DNA of 64,000 nt from Biomphalaria glabrata (lineage: Eukaryota; Mollusca; Gastropoda; Planorbidae), in NCBI RefSeq assembly GCF_947242115.1, contig NC_074713.1, positions 13,516,501 through 13,580,500 on the forward strand. Reading direction: 5' to 3'. Made by a program: the position numbers and the translations under genes. The notes below the pieces were generated by a model that saw only the letters and a list, made by a program, of their open reading frames with translations, did no database searches and was not told the DNA's origin. The stretch's first letter is position 1, and every line of letters starts with the position of its first letter. Below are positions 1-11,249 of the stretch, piece by piece.

Positions 1-738
1 AGATATACCTGCCACATACATGCATGGGGAAGTTGTGTCTTCTACAAATATATCTGCCACATACATGCATGGGGAAGTTGTGTCTGCTGGAGATATACCT
101 GCCACATACATGTATGGGTTAGTTGTGTCTGCTGGAGATATACCTCCCACATACATGCATGGGGAAGTTGTGTCTGCTGGAGATATACCTGCCACATACA
201 TGCATGGGTTAGTTGTGTCTGCTGGAGATATACCTGCCACAAACATGCATGGGTTAGTTGTGTCTGCTTGAGATATACCTGCCACATACATGCATGGGGA
301 AGTTGTGTCTGCTGGAGATATACCTGCCACATACATGCATGGGGAAGTTGTGTCTGCTGGAGATATACCTCCCACATACATGCATGGGGAAGTTGTGTCT
401 GCTGGAGATATACCTGCCACATACATGCATGGGGAAGTTGTGTCTGCTGGAGATATACCTCCCACATACATGCATGGGGAAGTTGTGTCTGCTGGAGATA
501 TACCTGCCACATACATGCATGGGGAAGTTGTGTCTGCTGGAGATATACCTGCCACATACATGCATGGGTTAGTTGTGTCTGCTGGAGATATACCTGCCAC
601 ATACATGCATGGGGAAGTTGTGTCTTCTACAAATATATCTGCCACATACATGCATGGGGAAGTTGTGTCTGCTGCAGATATATCTGCCACATACATGTAT
701 GGGGAAGTTGTGTCTGCTGCAGATATTCGCACGGGGAA
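1..738 (+). repeat. 45-bp minisatellite array (Repeat A, copy 0)
   Basis: About 16 head-to-tail units of 45 bp, typically starting AGATATACCTGCCACATACA and ending GTTGTGTCTGCTGG. The first unit is cut by the window edge. A variant unit with TCTACAAATATATC occurs near both ends. Because 45 is divisible by 3 and the unit has few stops, several frames on both strands stay open and read as 15-residue repeats such as MHGEVVSAGDIPATY. There is no non-repetitive coding flank, so no CDS is called. The array ends at the motif GCACGGGGAAAA, as do the other copies at 24.1 and 55.8 kb. Confidence 0.97.
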
Positions 739-878
739 AAAATCGCATCTGAATCTGGCCATGCGCTTTTAAGTTTGTTAATTTTTGGCATTATTTTATA
801 ATTAATAAATACATGTATGTTGTCTGCTGATAAGAGTGTTAATGGGTAAATATCAATGTTTGTCGTACTATGAAAGAA
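739..878 (+). repeat. Repeat A tail, copy 0, part before LINE insertion
   Basis: This stretch, from GCACGGGGAAAA to CTATGAAAGAA, matches 55766-56076 of copy 3 with an internal deletion. The tail is broken by the LINE and resumes after it. The last ten bases (TATGAAAGAA, 869-878) form the left target-site duplication. Confidence 0.85.
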
Positions 879-2362
879 GTCAATACCACAAGACTTTAAA
901 GATGCCACAATTGTTCATTTATACAAGCGAAAAGGAAACCGCCAGGTCTGCGACAACCACAGAGGAATATCTCTTCTCTCAATTGCTGGGAAAATCCTTG
1001 CACGTCCTACTAAATCGGCTCATGCAACACATATGGTCTACTACCAGAAAGCCAGTGCGGCTTCAGAAAAGAGCGTGGAACCATTGACATGAATGCCAAA
1101 AACAAAATGCTGACCTGTTCTCAATATATGTCGACTTAACAAAGGCATTCGACACTGTTAGCAGAGAAGGACTCTGGAAGATCATGTCAAAGTATGGCTG
1201 TCCACAAAAATTCATAACCATGGTGAGACTATTTCATGATGGCATGAAGGCTCGTGTCCAAGAAAGTGGAGAACCATCAGAGCCCTTCGAAGTATCAAAC
1301 GGGGTAAAACAAGGCTGTGTCCTAGCACCTACACTGTTCAGTATCATGTTCTCCGCTATGCTGACAGATGCATTCACAAACAGAGAAAACAACGGGATAA
1401 ATATATCATACAGATTTGATGGTGGCCTATTCAACCCGAGGCGGCTTAAAGCAAAATCAAAAACAAATGCAGCAGTAACCAGAGACTTGCTATTTGCTGA
1501 CGACTGTGCCCTAAATGCCTGCTCTAAAAACGATCTGCAGAGCATCGTCAATGACTTCTCAAGAGCATACTCAGATTTTGGCCTTACCATCAATACGAAC
1601 AAGACTGAAGTCTTATATCTACCTGCTCCTGGGAAAGCCTACTCGGATCCAAGCATCACTATAAATGTGCAGGATATAAACAAAGTGGACAAATTCACAT
1701 ATCTTGGCAGCACGCTCTCTAGAAATGGAAAAATCGATAGTGAAATCGACCTAAGTATCGCCAAGGCCAATGCATCCTATGGCAGACTGTCTAAAAATGT
1801 CTGGAATAGACGGGGTATCACCACAAACACAAAGCTAGGGGTCTATAGAGCCGTCATCCTCCCTAAAGGTCTGCAAAGCATCCACACAATCCTGATGCAG
1901 TTCCAGCTGCGATGGGCAGGTCACGTCTACAGAATGGAAGACCACCGCATCCCTAAACGACTCTTGTTTGGCCAACTAAGCGAAGGAAAGCGCTCGCAAG
2001 GTGGGCGAAGAAAGCGCTTCAGGGACACCCTCAAAGCTTCTCTGAAGGCGTTCAGCATAGACCCAGGCACCTGGGAGACAGAGACACATGACAGAGCATC
2101 ATGGCGTCGCAATGTGAAAACTGGTGCACAGGTTGTTGAGGAAAAAAGAACAACGCTGGCAGAATAAAAACGCCAGAAAAGAAAAGCAAGGCAAACGACA
2201 CTAGCTCCAGCTGGAATAACCTGCCCAGTGTGCGGCCGAACATTCCGGGCTCACATAGGTCTCACCAGCCACATGAGGAGGCATAAAATCCCAATGCAAA
2301 GCCCTCAGCCCCCAGGATGACAAAGTGGTAATCATCGAACCACGATGGACGAACTATATATA
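879..2362 (+). mobile_element. 5'-truncated LINE (non-LTR retrotransposon) with exact 10-bp target duplication
   Basis: TATGAAAGAA is duplicated at 869-878 and 2363-2372. The uninterrupted site is seen in Repeat A copy 3 at 56067-56076, which proves insertion. Only the reverse transcriptase half and C-terminus of the second ORF remain, starting in the RT fingers (DFKDATIVHLYKRKGNRQV then CDNHRGISLL). The 3' end is a short TA-rich run after GACGAAC. 5' truncation is usual for target-primed reverse transcription. The clade is uncertain; the RT resembles the jockey/CR1-type sequences common in invertebrates. Confidence 0.93.
1091..2320 (+). pseudogene. LINE reverse transcriptase, C-terminal part with C2H2 zinc finger
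   Basis: The reverse transcriptase would copy element RNA into a nicked chromosomal target. Visible in order: motif A (FSIYVDLTKAFDTV, aspartate near 1133), motif B (NGVKQGCVLAPTLFS), motif C (LLFADDCAL, near 1488-1514), motif E region (FTYLGSTLSRNG), an arginine-rich tail (HRIPKRLLFGQLSEGKRSQ) and a final C2H2 finger CPVCGRTFRAHIGL...SHMRRH at about 2222-2284. The frame is open to an internal TAA at 2165-2167, then stays open to TGA at 2318-2320, so the finger lies beyond a premature stop. Upstream of 1091 the fingers domain is split by at least two frameshifts (about 1000 and 1050-1090). No endonuclease domain is present. This copy is dead. Confidence 0.92.
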
Positions 2363-2640
2363 TATGAAAGAACCCAAAGTAACACAAAACGAGCTGAGTA
2401 GTAATAAAGGTGTTACACATCTCTGAGTAGATCGCTTTCCTGCACACAGCTCCATGTAAAGGATCAAAGACGTACTTAGCAAATAGGTCAAATAGAATTT
2501 TTAACTTCCTAGACAATACTTAATGAATGAAACAGGTTTAAGTTGAGTCTTATCAATGAGTGCAAGACACAATGGATCATTTTGGAAAAGAACATATTTG
2601 CTTAGCGGAAGATAAAGTAAAACCATTATTGTAATAAACA
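2363..2640 (+). repeat. Repeat A tail, copy 0, part after LINE insertion
   Basis: It matches 56067-56335 closely (ACCCAAAGTAACACA onward, including CACAGCTCCATGTAAAGGAT). Non-coding. The match decays at about 2640, where Repeat B begins. Confidence 0.88.
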
Positions 2641-2644
2641 CTTA

Positions 2645-3546
2645 TGCTACTGTTTAAAATAAAAATAAAAACAAGGTTACAAAGACAGTTTGTGCGGAAA
2701 CACAGACTCAAAATCGGCCCCCGAAGTGGTCCACTTAGGCAGGCTTCAATATTTTCAGAAAGAACATCCAAATGAAATTATATCAAAGACAAATGAGAGA
2801 TAAGAATGGAGAAGGAAGGTTGACAGATCTTGTGTAGTGCCCCAACAGTGCAGCAGATCAAAGGATAGGTACAAGTGAATGCAAAGTTAGATGTGAACCT
2901 GGCCTAACTAGTTCCCCTTTCAGACCTTGTGGTCTGTTTTTGTGGCCTACGGTTAACGAGGGTGTCATGTAGCAAGCACAACGACCAACCGTCTTTACTT
3001 TTCCCTAACTAATGTCAGGTTCCCATAAGAGCTGGGTAGACTCAGGGGCGCCCAAGGATTCCAAAGTTGAAAATCCCAGTCTTCACCAGGATTCGAACCC
3101 GGGACCCTCGGTTCGGAAGCCAAGCGCTTTACCGCTCAGCCACCGCGCCTCCTTCTAGCCTAATTGATGTATTATAAATAATGTAATTGTTTTGAAAAGG
3201 CTAAATCTTTTTTTCGAATCCTCACCACTATAATTAAAAAATATTTAAGAAAAATAAAGTTTATAATATTACTATTCGTTTTAAATTAGGTCTAACTTAA
3301 AATGCATACTAATTAGCTTTTTCTCTTTAATAAACTGCTTGCATAACTGATTTTAAAAATTAGATTTTTCGCTTTCAGGAAAAAAAGTAGCTGTTGAATC
3401 AGAACTTTGAATGGTCTAAAATATTGTGATGTCGGATTTTCAATATCTTTTCTAGTTTACAAGATATAAAAGGGAGGGACGGACAGACGGGCAGACATTT
3501 CACACAAAACTAATAGCGTCTTTTCCCCTTTAGGGGGCCGCTAAAA
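2645..3546 (-). repeat. Repeat B, copy 1 (interrupted by a SINE)
   Basis: The reverse complement of this stretch matches 42155-42625. The end marker is AGCGGCCCCC...GGGAAAAGACGCTATTAG followed by a GTCTGTCCGTC-type run. The SINE at 2911-3152 sits inside it and is absent at about 42385, so it inserted after Repeat B spread. No coding capacity is seen; the class is unknown. Confidence 0.82.
2911..3152 (-). mobile_element. tRNA-derived SINE
   Basis: On the minus strand the head carries a Pol III A box (GTGGCTGAGCGGTAAAGCG) and B box (GGTTCGAATCC), then a tRNA-unrelated body ending CTGAAAGGGGAAC. Imperfect duplications (TGGCCTAACT/TAGCCTAATT) flank it. The empty site is visible in Repeat B copy 2 near 42385. 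Three other copies or fragments of the same family lie at 37.3, 52.3 and 60.7 kb. Confidence 0.9.
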
Positions 3547-4159
3547 ATAAATGATAAAAAAGCTTAAATATATCAGAAAGAAACGCAAAATGGTTGTCAT
3601 ACTTAAATGCACGATTTATTTCCCTTTTTCAATATCACGCAAAATTAATTAATTATCCTACAACTTACAAATTAACTAATTAATTCAAGCATAGTCATGG
3701 TGAATGAATAATTATATAAATTTAAACTTGATCCTATGGGAAGTTTAAGAAATAACTTGCAGGTCTACAAGATTTGTACCAGACAAACGGACATACAATG
3801 AGTTGATAAAACTCATTGTAAAAAAAAAAACATTTTCTGGCTTAAAAATAAAACAAAAACGATTCGCCGAAGACCCGTAACTCCATTCTCTACAGTTAAA
3901 TAAAAAAAAACTCATTAAAAAAAATAAATAATTTTCTTTGTATTCAAAACAAAACAAGATTGACTAAATAGGCCCTGGATCCCCACAACACAGAGCTGGT
4001 GTTGTTGTCACATCAAAACACGGAGTTAAATGAATTATCCAAAGAAATTCCATTTTACTTGTCCCACCTTAAAATTATCAAATTAAATTTAAAATAACGA
4101 CACTCATCAGTTGAAACCTGTAATCACACTACAACTCTCTATTGTACAGCTTACATATT

Positions 4160-4240
4160 AGCGTCTTCCTGAAGAAGAAAAGCCGCTATTAGTCTTGTGT
4201 CGTCTGTCTGTCCGCCTGTCCCGTTTAGATCTAAAAGATA
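4160..4240 (+). repeat. Repeat B end fragment
   Basis: GCCGCTATTAGTCTTGTG followed by GTCTGTCTGTCCGCCTGTC repeats the terminal signature of Repeat B seen at 42160-42240. Only the end is present. Confidence 0.6.
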
Positions 4241-4348
4241 ATATATTTAATTAAAAAATCCCTTTTTTATGATATTTTCGGTATAACGGCTTCTTTTTAT
4301 GTTCTGAATGCCAAACGTCGTCCTACAACCCCCCCCCCCCAAAAAAAA

Positions 4349-4420
4349 GATCCCAGACTTCAAGGCAGTTCGAACTATGGACTTGTAGGTTCGGAAGCCA
4401 AATTCAGCCACCACAACCCA
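4349..4420 (-). mobile_element. SINE fragment (decayed)
   Basis: GGTTCGGAAGCCAA and CAGCCACC..C in the expected order match the SINE head read in reverse. The A-box end is damaged and the body is missing. Confidence 0.5.
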
Positions 4421-4801
4421 TTCCTATTTTGCCTCATCTAATGTACACAAAGCCGTTTTCTGCCTGTCATGGGGCGGGGGGTTCTATTTAAATTGTGTTT
4501 TTTTTTACTTTCGTCGACTGCGCCTGTTTTCGTAATATGTCGGTTTAACGGGTAAACCCATTCTAACAATCTTCTTTGTGGCAAAAAAACAACAGCAAAC
4601 AAACGTGAAAGGAACTTTCGCCATGTTTGACATAGATCTAGATCCAATCCAATAGTTCTGCAATACATAAACCAAGGCTTGCAGGTCGTGGGTCATATCT
4701 GGCTAGTTCTCGAAAAAAATAAAAAACGTCTTACTCACCCCCCCCCCCTCTCTGTCGAATAGAGGAGAAAAGTTGACTAGAGACAAGGAAGGTTGACAGC
4801 T

Positions 4802-6126
4802 TGAGGTTTTAACCCAACAGTGAGTCAAAGAATACAGAAAGTTATGAGCATCATCAGAGGTTTTAACCCAACAGTGACTCCAAGAATCCAGAAAGTTATG
4901 GGCTTCATCAAAGGTTTAAACCCAACAGTGAGTCAAAGAATACAGAAAGTTATGAGCATTATCAGAGGTTTTAACCCAACAGTGAGTCCAAGAATCCATA
5001 AAGTTATGAGCATCATCAGAGGTTTTTACCCAACAGTCAGTCTAAAGAATCCAGAAAGTTATGAGCATCATCAGAGGTTTTAACCCAGCAGTGAGTACAA
5101 AGAATCCAGAAAGTTATGAGCATCATCAAAGGTTTGAATCCAACAGTGAGTCAAAGAATACATAAAGTTATGAGCATCATCAGAGGTTTTAACCCAACAG
5201 TGAGTGGAAAGAATCCAGAAAGTAATGAGCATTATCAGAGGTTTTAACCCAACAGTGAGTCCAAGAATCCAGAAAGTTATGAGCATCATCAAAGGTTTGA
5301 ACCCAACAGTGACTCCAAGAATCCAGAAAGTTATTAGCATCATCAAAGGTTTGAACCCAACAGTGAGTCCAAGAATCCAGAAAGTTATGAGCATCATCAA
5401 AGGTTTAAACCCAACAGTGAGTCAAAGAATACAGAAAGTTATGAGCATTATCAGAGGTTTTAACCCAACAGTGAGTCCAAGAATCCAGAAAGCTATGAGC
5501 ATCATCAGAGGTTTTTACCCAACAGTCAGTCTAAAGAATCCAGAAAGTTATGAGCATCATCAGAGGTTTTAACCCAGCAGTGAGTACAAAGAATCCAGAA
5601 AGTTATGAGCATCATCAAAGGTTTGAATCCAACAGTGAGTCAAAGAATACATAAAGTTATGAGCATCATCAGAGGTTTTAACCCAACAGTGAGTGGAAAG
5701 AATCCAGAAAGTAATGAGCATTATCAGAGGTTTTAACCCAACAGTGAGTCCAAGAATCCAGAAAGTTATGAGCATCATCAAAGGTTTGAACCCAACAGTG
5801 ACTCCAAGAATCCAGAAAGTTATTAGCATCATCAAAGGTTTGAACCCAACAGTGAGTCCAAGAATCCAGAAAGTTATGAGCATCATCAAAGGTTTAAACC
5901 CAACAGTGAGTCAAAGAATAAAGAAAGTTATGAGCATCATCAGAGGTTTTAACCCAACAGTGAGTGGAAAGAATCCAGAAAGTAATAAGCATCATCAGAG
6001 GTTTGAACCCAACAGTGAGTCCAAGAATCCAGAAAGTTATGAGCATCATCAAAGGTTTAAACCCAACAGTGAGTCAAAGAATACAGAAAGTTATGAGCAT
6101 TATCAGAGGTTTTAACCCAACAGTGA
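4802..6126 (+). repeat. 54-bp minisatellite with 489-bp higher-order repeat, part 1
   Basis: Units of 54 bp (55 in some), typified by GTGAGTCCAAGAATCCAGAA then GTTATGAGCATCATCAGAGG and TTTTAACCCAACA. Nine variant units form a 489-bp higher-order block: the same stretch recurs at 5080 and 5569, and again at 8648 beyond the LTR insertion. The unit length keeps frames open (18-residue repeat MSIIRGFNPTVSPRIQKV), but no start, splice or unique coding flank is seen. Confidence 0.96.
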
Positions 6127-8548
6127 TGTGACAGGTGGGGAAATGTGATGTGTGTTTGGCACGTTTTATGTCTAGGGGATGATTATTTTTAAAAGCAATC
6201 ACACCCCCACTTATCAGCATATGAATCGGGAGCAGGCACGCAACGAGACAAAGCAATGAAAAATAGATACAAAAGTTAAAATAAAGGATATTTATTTACA
6301 TAAATATACATATAATAATAAAAAGGGGGAGGGTTTGCATCTATCTCTAGTATATTCTATGTTTAATCATCACTCTTGCACATAATAAGAGAGTATGTCA
6401 CTTTGTCCTCTGACTTAGCTGGTTGTCCAGTTGATGTCGCAGCTGGCTGTGTCCTGACTTGAGATTCTGCAGCTGGAGGTGGCGCTCTAGCGGATAGAGG
6501 GACGCCGGCGATATAGTTCTTGTGGAGTCTCAGTCCCAAGTTCTAGTATCTGTAGTGGGCACAGTATGGCGGGTGGCCGGATACCGTGGGCACAAGGTTA
6601 CTGCGGGCAGAGCTGATCTGCCGTGGGCAGTGTAGGTAACAGGATATGTCCAGTGAGTTGCAGAGGGTTGGCGTAGCTATGACGTCTCGCACAGATCTGA
6701 CTCTATAGGGACGTCGCGCCTAATAGCTTGACAGGTGGGCTGTCGAATAGGCGGGCAATGCCGATAGCGCCAAGTGGTAGAGTTGAGTAGATCTCAGTAG
6801 GCAAGTGCAGCGCTGAATGGCACTAAGCACAGATGCAGGTAAATAGATCGTTGATCCAATGGATAAATAGGCAAGTGCAGCGCTGAATAGCACTAAGCAC
6901 AAAGATAGTAGGTGATACTGGATATCAAACAAATAGGCAATAGGTGATTCTTGATAGCAAATACAGTGCTGAATAGCACTAAGCACCTAAATAGGCAATA
7001 GGTGATTCTCGATGGCAACTAAATAGGCAATAGTTGAGTGGCGTCGAGTAGACACTGAACAGCAAGTAGCAAATAAATAGGCAGGTGAATAGGCAATAGG
7101 TGATTCTCGATAGCAAATACAGTGCTGAATAGCACTAAGCATCTAAATAGGCCAGTAGGCAAATAGGCAGGTCTCAGTAGGACAGTGCAGTGCTGGATAG
7201 CACTCAGCACATAAATAGGCAGACACCTGAGGGAGGCTGCGGATAAATAAAGACAAGTTAGGACATGTCTCTTATGCATCTTATCGATGCCCTCGACTGA
7301 GGTGCATTCGTCAGCTTGGTAAAATTGCTTTTGAGCACAAAAGGGGAGATGATGACAAATGGGATTTGGAATACTAGATGGCTGATAGTAGCAATATAAA
7401 ATGTACATAAGAGGGAAAGTAATAATATAAGAATGTACATAGAAGGGGAAATAATAGTCTCAAATAATCAACACAGGTGGATAGAGAAAGAAAGGGGGGG
7501 GGGGATTGAAATGGGCGGTGGTCAGCGATCCTGACGGTATGTTTACATATGACCGTCGATCGAGAACAATGGAGCGCATTTGAATGGTGAGGGTGTCCAT
7601 TCAAGGAGCGCAACTCTCGTTATAGTAAAATGAGTAAAGGGGAGATAATTCAATACAGGGGAGATAACTCATATCTCCTTTCTAAGCGCAGTATTAGTGC
7701 GATAGTAAAATTATCAAGGCGGTCAACCGAGATGAAGGAAATAAAGTAAGGTGTACAAATATATACATGGTTGCATCAATGATCAATTGAGCAACGTAGC
7801 ATTAATAGATTAATGCAATACTAAAATACATACATAGCACATGTTCATGTTTTCTACTTACGCCAGTGAGAAATACACAATGGACTAATTAAATATAAAT
7901 GAACTAAGCAAAATACACATGATAATATCCAATGGAAATATACACAGAGTAATTAAGATGGAACTTGTGATTAAGTTCGGCTTACCACCAGGTATTCCTC
8001 TAGGAGAAAGAATGAGTGATATAGTCCAGACTCGATAGCTCAGCTCGAATGAGAAAGAGAGGGTGATTTGAGTTGGTTTACTATATATATATGCCTGAAA
8101 AGTGTGGGCGGACACCGGAAATGTCCTAGGCTAAGAATTATCTTACACGTGGGTGAAGTCCGACAAGAGCCGCACCTTGGAGTATCACGCGGTGCGTTGA
8201 CCAGGGTAATCTCTTAGATCAAAGAGGGACGTGAGGAAAGGGGGGGGGGATTAGCTTGCATTCAAACCAAGGTGGTGTCAACCGCGGCTATCAGACATCC
8301 TGTCGATAAGATCATGGTCTGAGCGTATCTTTGCCCCGGTCAAGGAAAGATAAATGAAAGGACTGGCCTAATTTTCTCCAAGGTGGTGGACTAAGTCTAG
8401 CCTGGTAGAGAGGAAAAGGTGTGGCGGGTGAATAATTTAGGGGTAGGATGGAGAAATAATTAAAATAAAATAAATAAATAATGAAATATAATAATTAATG
8501 CTGTGATAAATTTGAGTGACTCTGACAGCGAGTTTTTGACTTGTCACA
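6127..8548. mobile_element. Solo-LTR-like element with 5-bp target duplication
   Basis: The ends are TGTGACAGG and CTTGTCACA, i.e. LTR-style TG...CA with short inverted ends. They are flanked by AGTGA on both sides (6122-6126 and 8549-8553), inside the 54-bp array whose normal sequence has a single AGTGA. No gag or pol is recognisable, and I see no second copy of the ends inside, so a solo LTR is the simplest reading. A short non-autonomous LTR element is the alternative. It carries AATAAA-type signals near 6280. Confidence 0.65.
6720..7225. repeat. Irregular direct repeats inside the solo LTR
   Basis: AAATAGGCAATAGGTGATTC and CAGTGCTGAATAGCACTAAG recur several times at irregular spacing, giving a degenerate internal repeat zone. 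Only shadow ORFs are present. Confidence 0.8.
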
Positions 8549-9415
8549 AGTGAGTCCAAGAATCCAGAAAGTTATGAGCATCATCAGAGGTTTTTACCCA
8601 ACAGTCAGTCTAAAGAATCCAGAAAGTTATGAGCATCATCAGAGGTTTTAACCCAGCAGTGAGTACAAAGAATCCAGAAAGTTATGAGCATCATCAAAGG
8701 TTTGAATCCAACAGTGAGTCAAAGAATACATAAAGTTATGAGCATCATCAGAGGTTTTAACCCAACAGTGAGTGGAAAGAATCCAGAAAGTAATGAGCAT
8801 TATCAGAGGTTTTAACCCAACAGTGAGTCCAAGAATCCAGAAAGTTATGAGCATCATCAAAGGTTTGAACCCAACAGTGACTCCAAGAATCCAGAAAGTT
8901 ATTAGCATCATCAAAGGTTTGAACCCAACAGTGAGTCCAAGAATCCAGAAAGTTATGAGCATCATCAAAGGTTTAAACCCAACAGTGAGTCAAAGAATAA
9001 AGAAAGTTATGAGCATCATCAGAGGTTTGAACCCAACAGTGAGTGGAAAGAATCCAGAAAGTAATAAGCATCATCAGAGGTTTTAACCCAACAGTGAGTC
9101 CAAGAATCCAGAATATTATGAGCATCATAAAAGGTTTTAACCCAACAGTAAGTCAAAGAATCCAGAAAGTTATGAGCATCATCAAAGGTTTTAACCCAAC
9201 AGTGAGTGGAAAGAATCCAGAAAGTAATAAGCATCATCAGAGGTTTTAACCCAACAGTGAGTCAAAGAATACAGAAAGTTATGAGCATATTCAGAGGTTT
9301 TAACCCAACAGTGAGTCAAAGAATACAGAAAGTTATGAGCATCATCAGAGGTTTTAACCCAACAGTGAGTCCAAGAATCTTGAAAGCTATGAGCAGTACC
9401 AGAGGAAGACCAAGA
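8549..9415 (+). repeat. 54-bp minisatellite, part 2
   Basis: This continues the array interrupted at 6126, with the same 54-bp unit and one more 489-bp block (8648-8968 repeats 5080-5400 at protein level without change). The final units decay into GAAAGCTATGAGCAGTACC. Confidence 0.95.
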
Positions 9416-9580
9416 TAATGATGGACTAAATGAGTGGATGCTACTCCACGGGACAGACCAGTCTCACACCTAGTAACAGAAACTGTGTTTTGACATTGAC
9501 AAGAACAAGTGAAGTAAAAAAAAAAACAACTAGTTTGAACAAAAGTAGGACCCCCCCCCCCTTCTTTTCCACTTTACATT
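9416..9580 (+). repeat. Spacer with Repeat A tail fragment
   Basis: From about 9508, AACAACTAGTTTGAACAAAA, a C-run and TTTTCCACTTTACA match 56345-56392 at the end of Repeat A copy 3. It leads directly into the 39-bp array. Confidence 0.7.
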
Positions 9581-11048
9581 AGATCTAGAACTCTTGTTAT
9601 CTAGATATAGGCTACTTTTAGATCTAGAACTCTTGTGATCTAGATATAGGCTACTGTTAGATCTAGAACTCTTGTGATCTAGATATAGGCTACTTTTAGA
9701 TCTAGAACTCTTGTGATCTAGATATAAGCTACTGTTAGATCTAGAACTCTTGTGATCTAGATATAGGCTACTTTTAGATCTAGAACTCTTGTGATCTAGA
9801 TATAGGCTACTGTCAGATCTAGAACTCTTGTGATCTAGATATAGGCTACTTTTACATCTAGAACTCTTGTGATCTAGATATAGGCTACTGTCAGATCTAG
9901 AACTCTTGTGATCTAGATATAGGCTACTTTTAGATCTAGAACTCTTGTGATCTAGATATAGGCTACTGTCAGATCTAGAACTCTTGTGATCTAGATATAG
10001 GCTACTTTTAGATCTAGAATCCTTGTGATCTAGATATAGGCTACTGTCAGATCTAGAACTCTTGTGATCTAGATATAGGCTATTGTCAGATCTAGAACTC
10101 TTGTGATCTAGATATAGGCTATTGTCAGATCTAGAACTCTTGTGATCTAGATATAGGCTACTTTTAGATCTAGAACTCTTGTGATCTAGATATAGGCTAC
10201 TTTTATATCTAGATCTAGAACTCTTGTGATCTAGATATAGGCTACTTTTAGATCTAGAACTTTTGTGATCTAGATGTAGGCTACTTTTAGATCTAGAACT
10301 CTTGTGATCTAGATATAGGCTACTGTTAGATCTAGAACTTTTGTGATCTAGATATAGGCTATTGTAAGATCTAGAACTCTTGTGATCTAGAGATAGGCTA
10401 CTGTCAGATCTAGAACTCTTGTGATCTGGATATAGGCTACTGTCAGATCTAGAACTCTTGTAGCCTAGATATAGGCTACTTTTAGATCTAGAACTCTTGT
10501 AATCTAGATATAGGCTACTGTCAGATCTAGAACTCTTGTGATCTAGATATAGGCTATTGTAAGATCTAGAACTCTTGTGATCTAGATATAGGCTACTGTA
10601 AGATCTAGAACTCTTGTGATCTAGATATAGGCTACTGTCAGATCTAGAACTCTTGTGATCTAGATATAGGCTACTTTTAGATCTAGAACTTTTGTGATCT
10701 AGATTCTAGATATAGGTTACTTTTAGATCTAGAACTCTTGTGATCTAGATATAGGCTACTGTTAGATCTAGAACTCTTGTGATCTAGATAGGCCTATAGG
10801 CTATTGTTAGATCTAGAACTCTTGTGATCTAGATATAGGCATTATCTAGGCTACTGTCAGATCTAGAACTCTTGTGATCTAGATATAGGCTACTGTTAGA
10901 TCTAGAACTCTTGTGATCTAGATATAGGCTACTGTCAGATCTAGAACTCTTGTGATCTAGATATAGGCTACTGTCAGATCTAGAACTCTTGTGATCTAGA
11001 TATAGGCTAGTGTCCGATCTAGAACTCGTGTGAGCTATATATAGAGGC
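9581..11048 (+). repeat. 39-bp TCTAGATC-rich minisatellite array
   Basis: About 37 units of 39 bp (AGATCTAGAACTCTTGTGAT then CTAGATATAGGCTACTTTT). Variation is mainly TTTT/TGTT/TGTC before the next unit, plus rare insertions near 10205, 10700 and 10845. Frequent stops exclude coding. The same unit occurs in opposite orientation at 38140-40545 inside Repeat A copy 2. Confidence 0.97.
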
Positions 11049-11249
11049 TACTTATACTAATCTATTCAATAAAATATCTAGATCTAGAATTAAAATTAAT
11101 TCTAGATATAGATCTTGTGCAGGAGTAAGGTGGATGTGACGTGTGTACGTAGATGTAGTTAGATGTACTTATAACAACTTAGAAAAATACAAAAGCTAAT
11201 TGTGTATAGTTTTTTTAATGACTTTTCATTCATTTTTATATCGTATCAT

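Larger units (their letters stand above)
3547..4801. other. AT-rich spacer with repeat scraps, no gene
   Basis: I see no supported gene. The stretch has A/T runs, a C9/A8 run near 4330, and scraps of Repeat B and of the SINE annotated separately. Short ORFs at 3745-3957 (-) and 4438-4696 (-) match nothing I recognise. Confidence 0.6.

Noticed and set aside
5080-5889. ORFs of 106-140 codons on both strands in the 54-bp array
   Set aside because: Same reason: a unit length divisible by three. They appear identically in each higher-order block.
4802-6126. CRISPR-like array of regular repeats
   Set aside because: Units are contiguous with no unique spacers; it is a plain minisatellite in an animal genome.
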